A stretch of DNA of 15,682 nt from Udaeobacter sp046731855. Its GTDB lineage: Bacteria > Verrucomicrobiota > Verrucomicrobiia > Chthoniobacterales > UBA10450. Every line of letters begins with the position of its first letter. The first letter of the stretch is position 1. Below, one piece after another: positions 14,432 through 15,682 of the stretch. The notes beneath the pieces are model-generated. The model searched no databases. It saw only the letters and a program-made list of their open reading frames with translations, and was not told where the DNA came from. The position numbers and the translations under genes are program-made. Location of the stretch: positions 1 through 15,682 of the forward strand of contig JBKPLX010000263.1 of assembly GCA_046731855.1 (NCBI GenBank). Reading direction: 5' to 3'.

Positions 14432-15553
14432 ATGGCAAAACGCGCATTAGTTACCGGGGGCGCGGGCCTAATCGGCTCACATGTCGTCGATCTTCTAGTG
14501 AATGATGGCTGGGAGGTTCGGGCGTTCGATAATCTGGAACCACAAACTCACCGGCGGGGAAAGCCGGCCTGGATCAACAAGAAAGCGGAATTCGTTCAAG
14601 GTGATTTGCGTGATCGCGATACGATTGCCGCCGCGCTCGACAAGATCGACATGGTTTTTCACCAGGCAGCCTACGGGGGTTACATGCCCGAGATCACAAA
14701 ATTTGTGCATGTGAATTCGCTCGGCACTGCCCAGATGCTTGAAGTGATCCGCGAGAAAGCCCTGCCGGTTAAGAAAGTTGTTGTTGCCAGCTCGCAGGCT
14801 GTTTACAGCGAAGGCGCCGGCGATTGTCCGAAACATGGATTGGTATTTCCACCGGTGCGTCCGGTAAAACAATTGCGCAAGGGCGATTGGCACGTGCATT
14901 GCCCAGTCTGCGGCGCCACCACAAAGAGCGTTCCGACTCCGGAAAATGCGCCGGTCGGTGGAGAAACTGTTTACGGTCTCACGAAAGTTGATCAAGAGCG
15001 GCTGGTTCTCTTATGGGGCAAACAGCTCGGTATTCCCACAGTCGCGCTGCGTTACTCCTGCACATACGGGCCACGCCAATCGATCTTTAATCCCTACACC
15101 GGCGTGATCGCGATTTTTTGCACGCGTTTGCTGAACAATTTGCCCCCTGTGCTTTACGAAGACGGAGAGCAGACGCGCGACTTCTCATTTGTGGAAGATA
15201 TCGCCCGGGCGAATTTGCTTGCTGCGGAAACGGACAAGCTCGACGGACTGGCAGTAAACATTGGCAGCGGCCGCGGTACGCCGATTCGCGAGATCGCCGA
15301 ACATCTTTCCGACGTTTTGAAGATCGACCTCGCGTCGGAAATTAACGGCGAATTTCGTCCCGGCGAAATGCGCCATCTCATTAGCGACACCACGCTCGCT
15401 CGGTCGGCTGGCTACACACCGGCTGTCGATCTCAGCGAAGGCATCGGTCGGTATATCACTTGGATCCGCGCACAATCAGACATTCGCGAGTACTTCAGCG
15501 AAGCCAGCGAAATTTTGAAGAACAAAGGCATCGTTCATCGAGTAGGCAGATGA
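14432..15553 (+). CDS. NAD-dependent epimerase/dehydratase, dTDP-L-rhamnose 4-epimerase-like
   Basis: This 373-residue extended SDR protein binds NAD through ALVTGGAGLIGSH (5-17; GxxGxxG). It has FHQAAYGG (76-83), VVASSQAVY (117-125, catalytic Ser region) and YGLTKVDQE (181-189), the YxxxK catalytic pair. RYSCTYGPRQ and the late DFSFVEDIARAN are also sugar-epimerase features. Between the Ser strand and YxxxK lies an insertion of about 45 residues with Cys132, His135, His156 and CPVC at 157-160, which could bind zinc. A CPxCG-containing insertion at this site is what I recall from dTDP-L-rhamnose 4-epimerases (WbiB-like), giving dTDP-6-deoxy-L-talose; other sugars cannot be excluded. No Shine-Dalgarno sequence is evident. 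Its TGA overlaps the next ATG (ATGA, 15550-15553), so the two are translationally coupled. Confidence 0.85.
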   Translation: MAKRALVTGGAGLIGSHVVDLLVNDGWEVRAFDNLEPQTHRRGKPAWINKKAEFVQGDLRDRDTIAAALDKIDMVFHQAAYGGYMPEITKFVHVNSLGTAQMLEVIREKALPVKKVVVASSQAVYSEGAGDCPKHGLVFPPVRPVKQLRKGDWHVHCPVCGATTKSVPTPENAPVGGETVYGLTKVDQERLVLLWGKQLGIPTVALRYSCTYGPRQSIFNPYTGVIAIFCTRLLNNLPPVLYEDGEQTRDFSFVEDIARANLLAAETDKLDGLAVNIGSGRGTPIREIAEHLSDVLKIDLASEINGEFRPGEMRHLISDTTLARSAGYTPAVDLSEGIGRYITWIRAQSDIREYFSEASEILKNKGIVHRVGR

Positions 15554-15682
15554 ACATCGCTGCCACCATTCCGGATCTTAATGCGCCGGTTGTCGAGCAT
15601 TCTCGCACGGATTTTCCGTTACTCGACGCGGGCATGACAGTGGGCCAAGCCCTGGAACGCATCCGGCGTGAAGGGGTAGGTG
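15550..15682 (+). CDS. N-terminal fragment, possible CBS-domain protein
   Basis: An ATG at 15550 overlaps the epimerase stop (ATGA) and opens a frame that runs off the window, 44 residues visible. The segment DFPLLDAGMTVGQALERIRR (about 21-40) followed by EGVG resembles the beginning of a CBS-pair module, in which a T-V-x-x-A-L-x-x-I-R-x-x-G-V-G strand-helix is typical. Such an N-terminus is also seen in CBS proteins fused to a magnesium-transport (MgtE-like) domain. With so little sequence the family is a guess; the reading frame itself is well supported by the overlap and by amino-acid composition. Confidence 0.5.
   Translation, partial: MNIAATIPDLNAPVVEHSRTDFPLLDAGMTVGQALERIRREGVG

Overview
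The window looks like chromosomal DNA of a Gram-negative, medium-GC bacterium. I lean towards a soil or freshwater Verrucomicrobiota (Chthoniobacterales-like) lineage. The pointers are a heptose adenylyltransferase (LPS-type outer membrane), a DUF4912 protein, secreted proteins with Sec signal peptides, GC in the low-to-mid 50s by eye, and start codons mostly without a good Shine-Dalgarno sequence. The phylum is an inference; no rRNA or other phylogenetic marker was analysed. I see no insertion sequence, phage gene, CRISPR array, tRNA or rRNA.

Layout. (1) Positions 1-727, minus: a secreted retropepsin-like aspartic protease with two D-S/T-G motifs, cut by the window start. (2) 842-4108, plus: two adjacent APC-superfamily amino-acid permeases of different subfamilies, one LAT-like and one CAT-like, followed by a terminator-like inverted repeat. 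(3) 4188-4937, minus: a DUF4912 protein. (4) 5096-6235, plus: rfaE2 (heptose-1-phosphate adenylyltransferase) and purN. (5) 6282-11595, minus: a housekeeping array in transcription order metF, VTT/TVP38-family membrane protein, mnmG, plsY, gpsA. plsY and gpsA overlap by four bases, and together they supply the glycerol-3-phosphate backbone and first acylation of phospholipids. mnmG modifies the tRNA wobble uridine. metF makes 5-methyl-THF. (6) 11705-12532, minus: a secreted metal-dependent cyclase/isatin-hydrolase-like protein upstream of metF. (7) 12533-12828: a gene-poor divergent intergenic region with short inverted repeats. (8) 12829-15682, plus: a SAM methyltransferase, a TIGR04282/DUF2064 glycosyltransferase-like protein, an NAD-dependent sugar epimerase resembling dTDP-L-rhamnose 4-epimerase with a Cys/His insertion, and the start of a possible CBS-domain protein that overlaps the epimerase by ATGA. 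This last group looks like a surface-sugar or secondary-glycosylation operon.

Most of the window is ordinary core metabolism. The observations most worth checking are a near-perfect parS-like palindrome inside mnmG, the inverted repeats and DnaA-box-like 9-mers in the 12.5-12.8 kb intergenic region, a compact structured leader candidate upstream of metF, and the two-motif secreted retropepsin. I did not find convincing evidence of a new defence, mobile or RNA-guided system.
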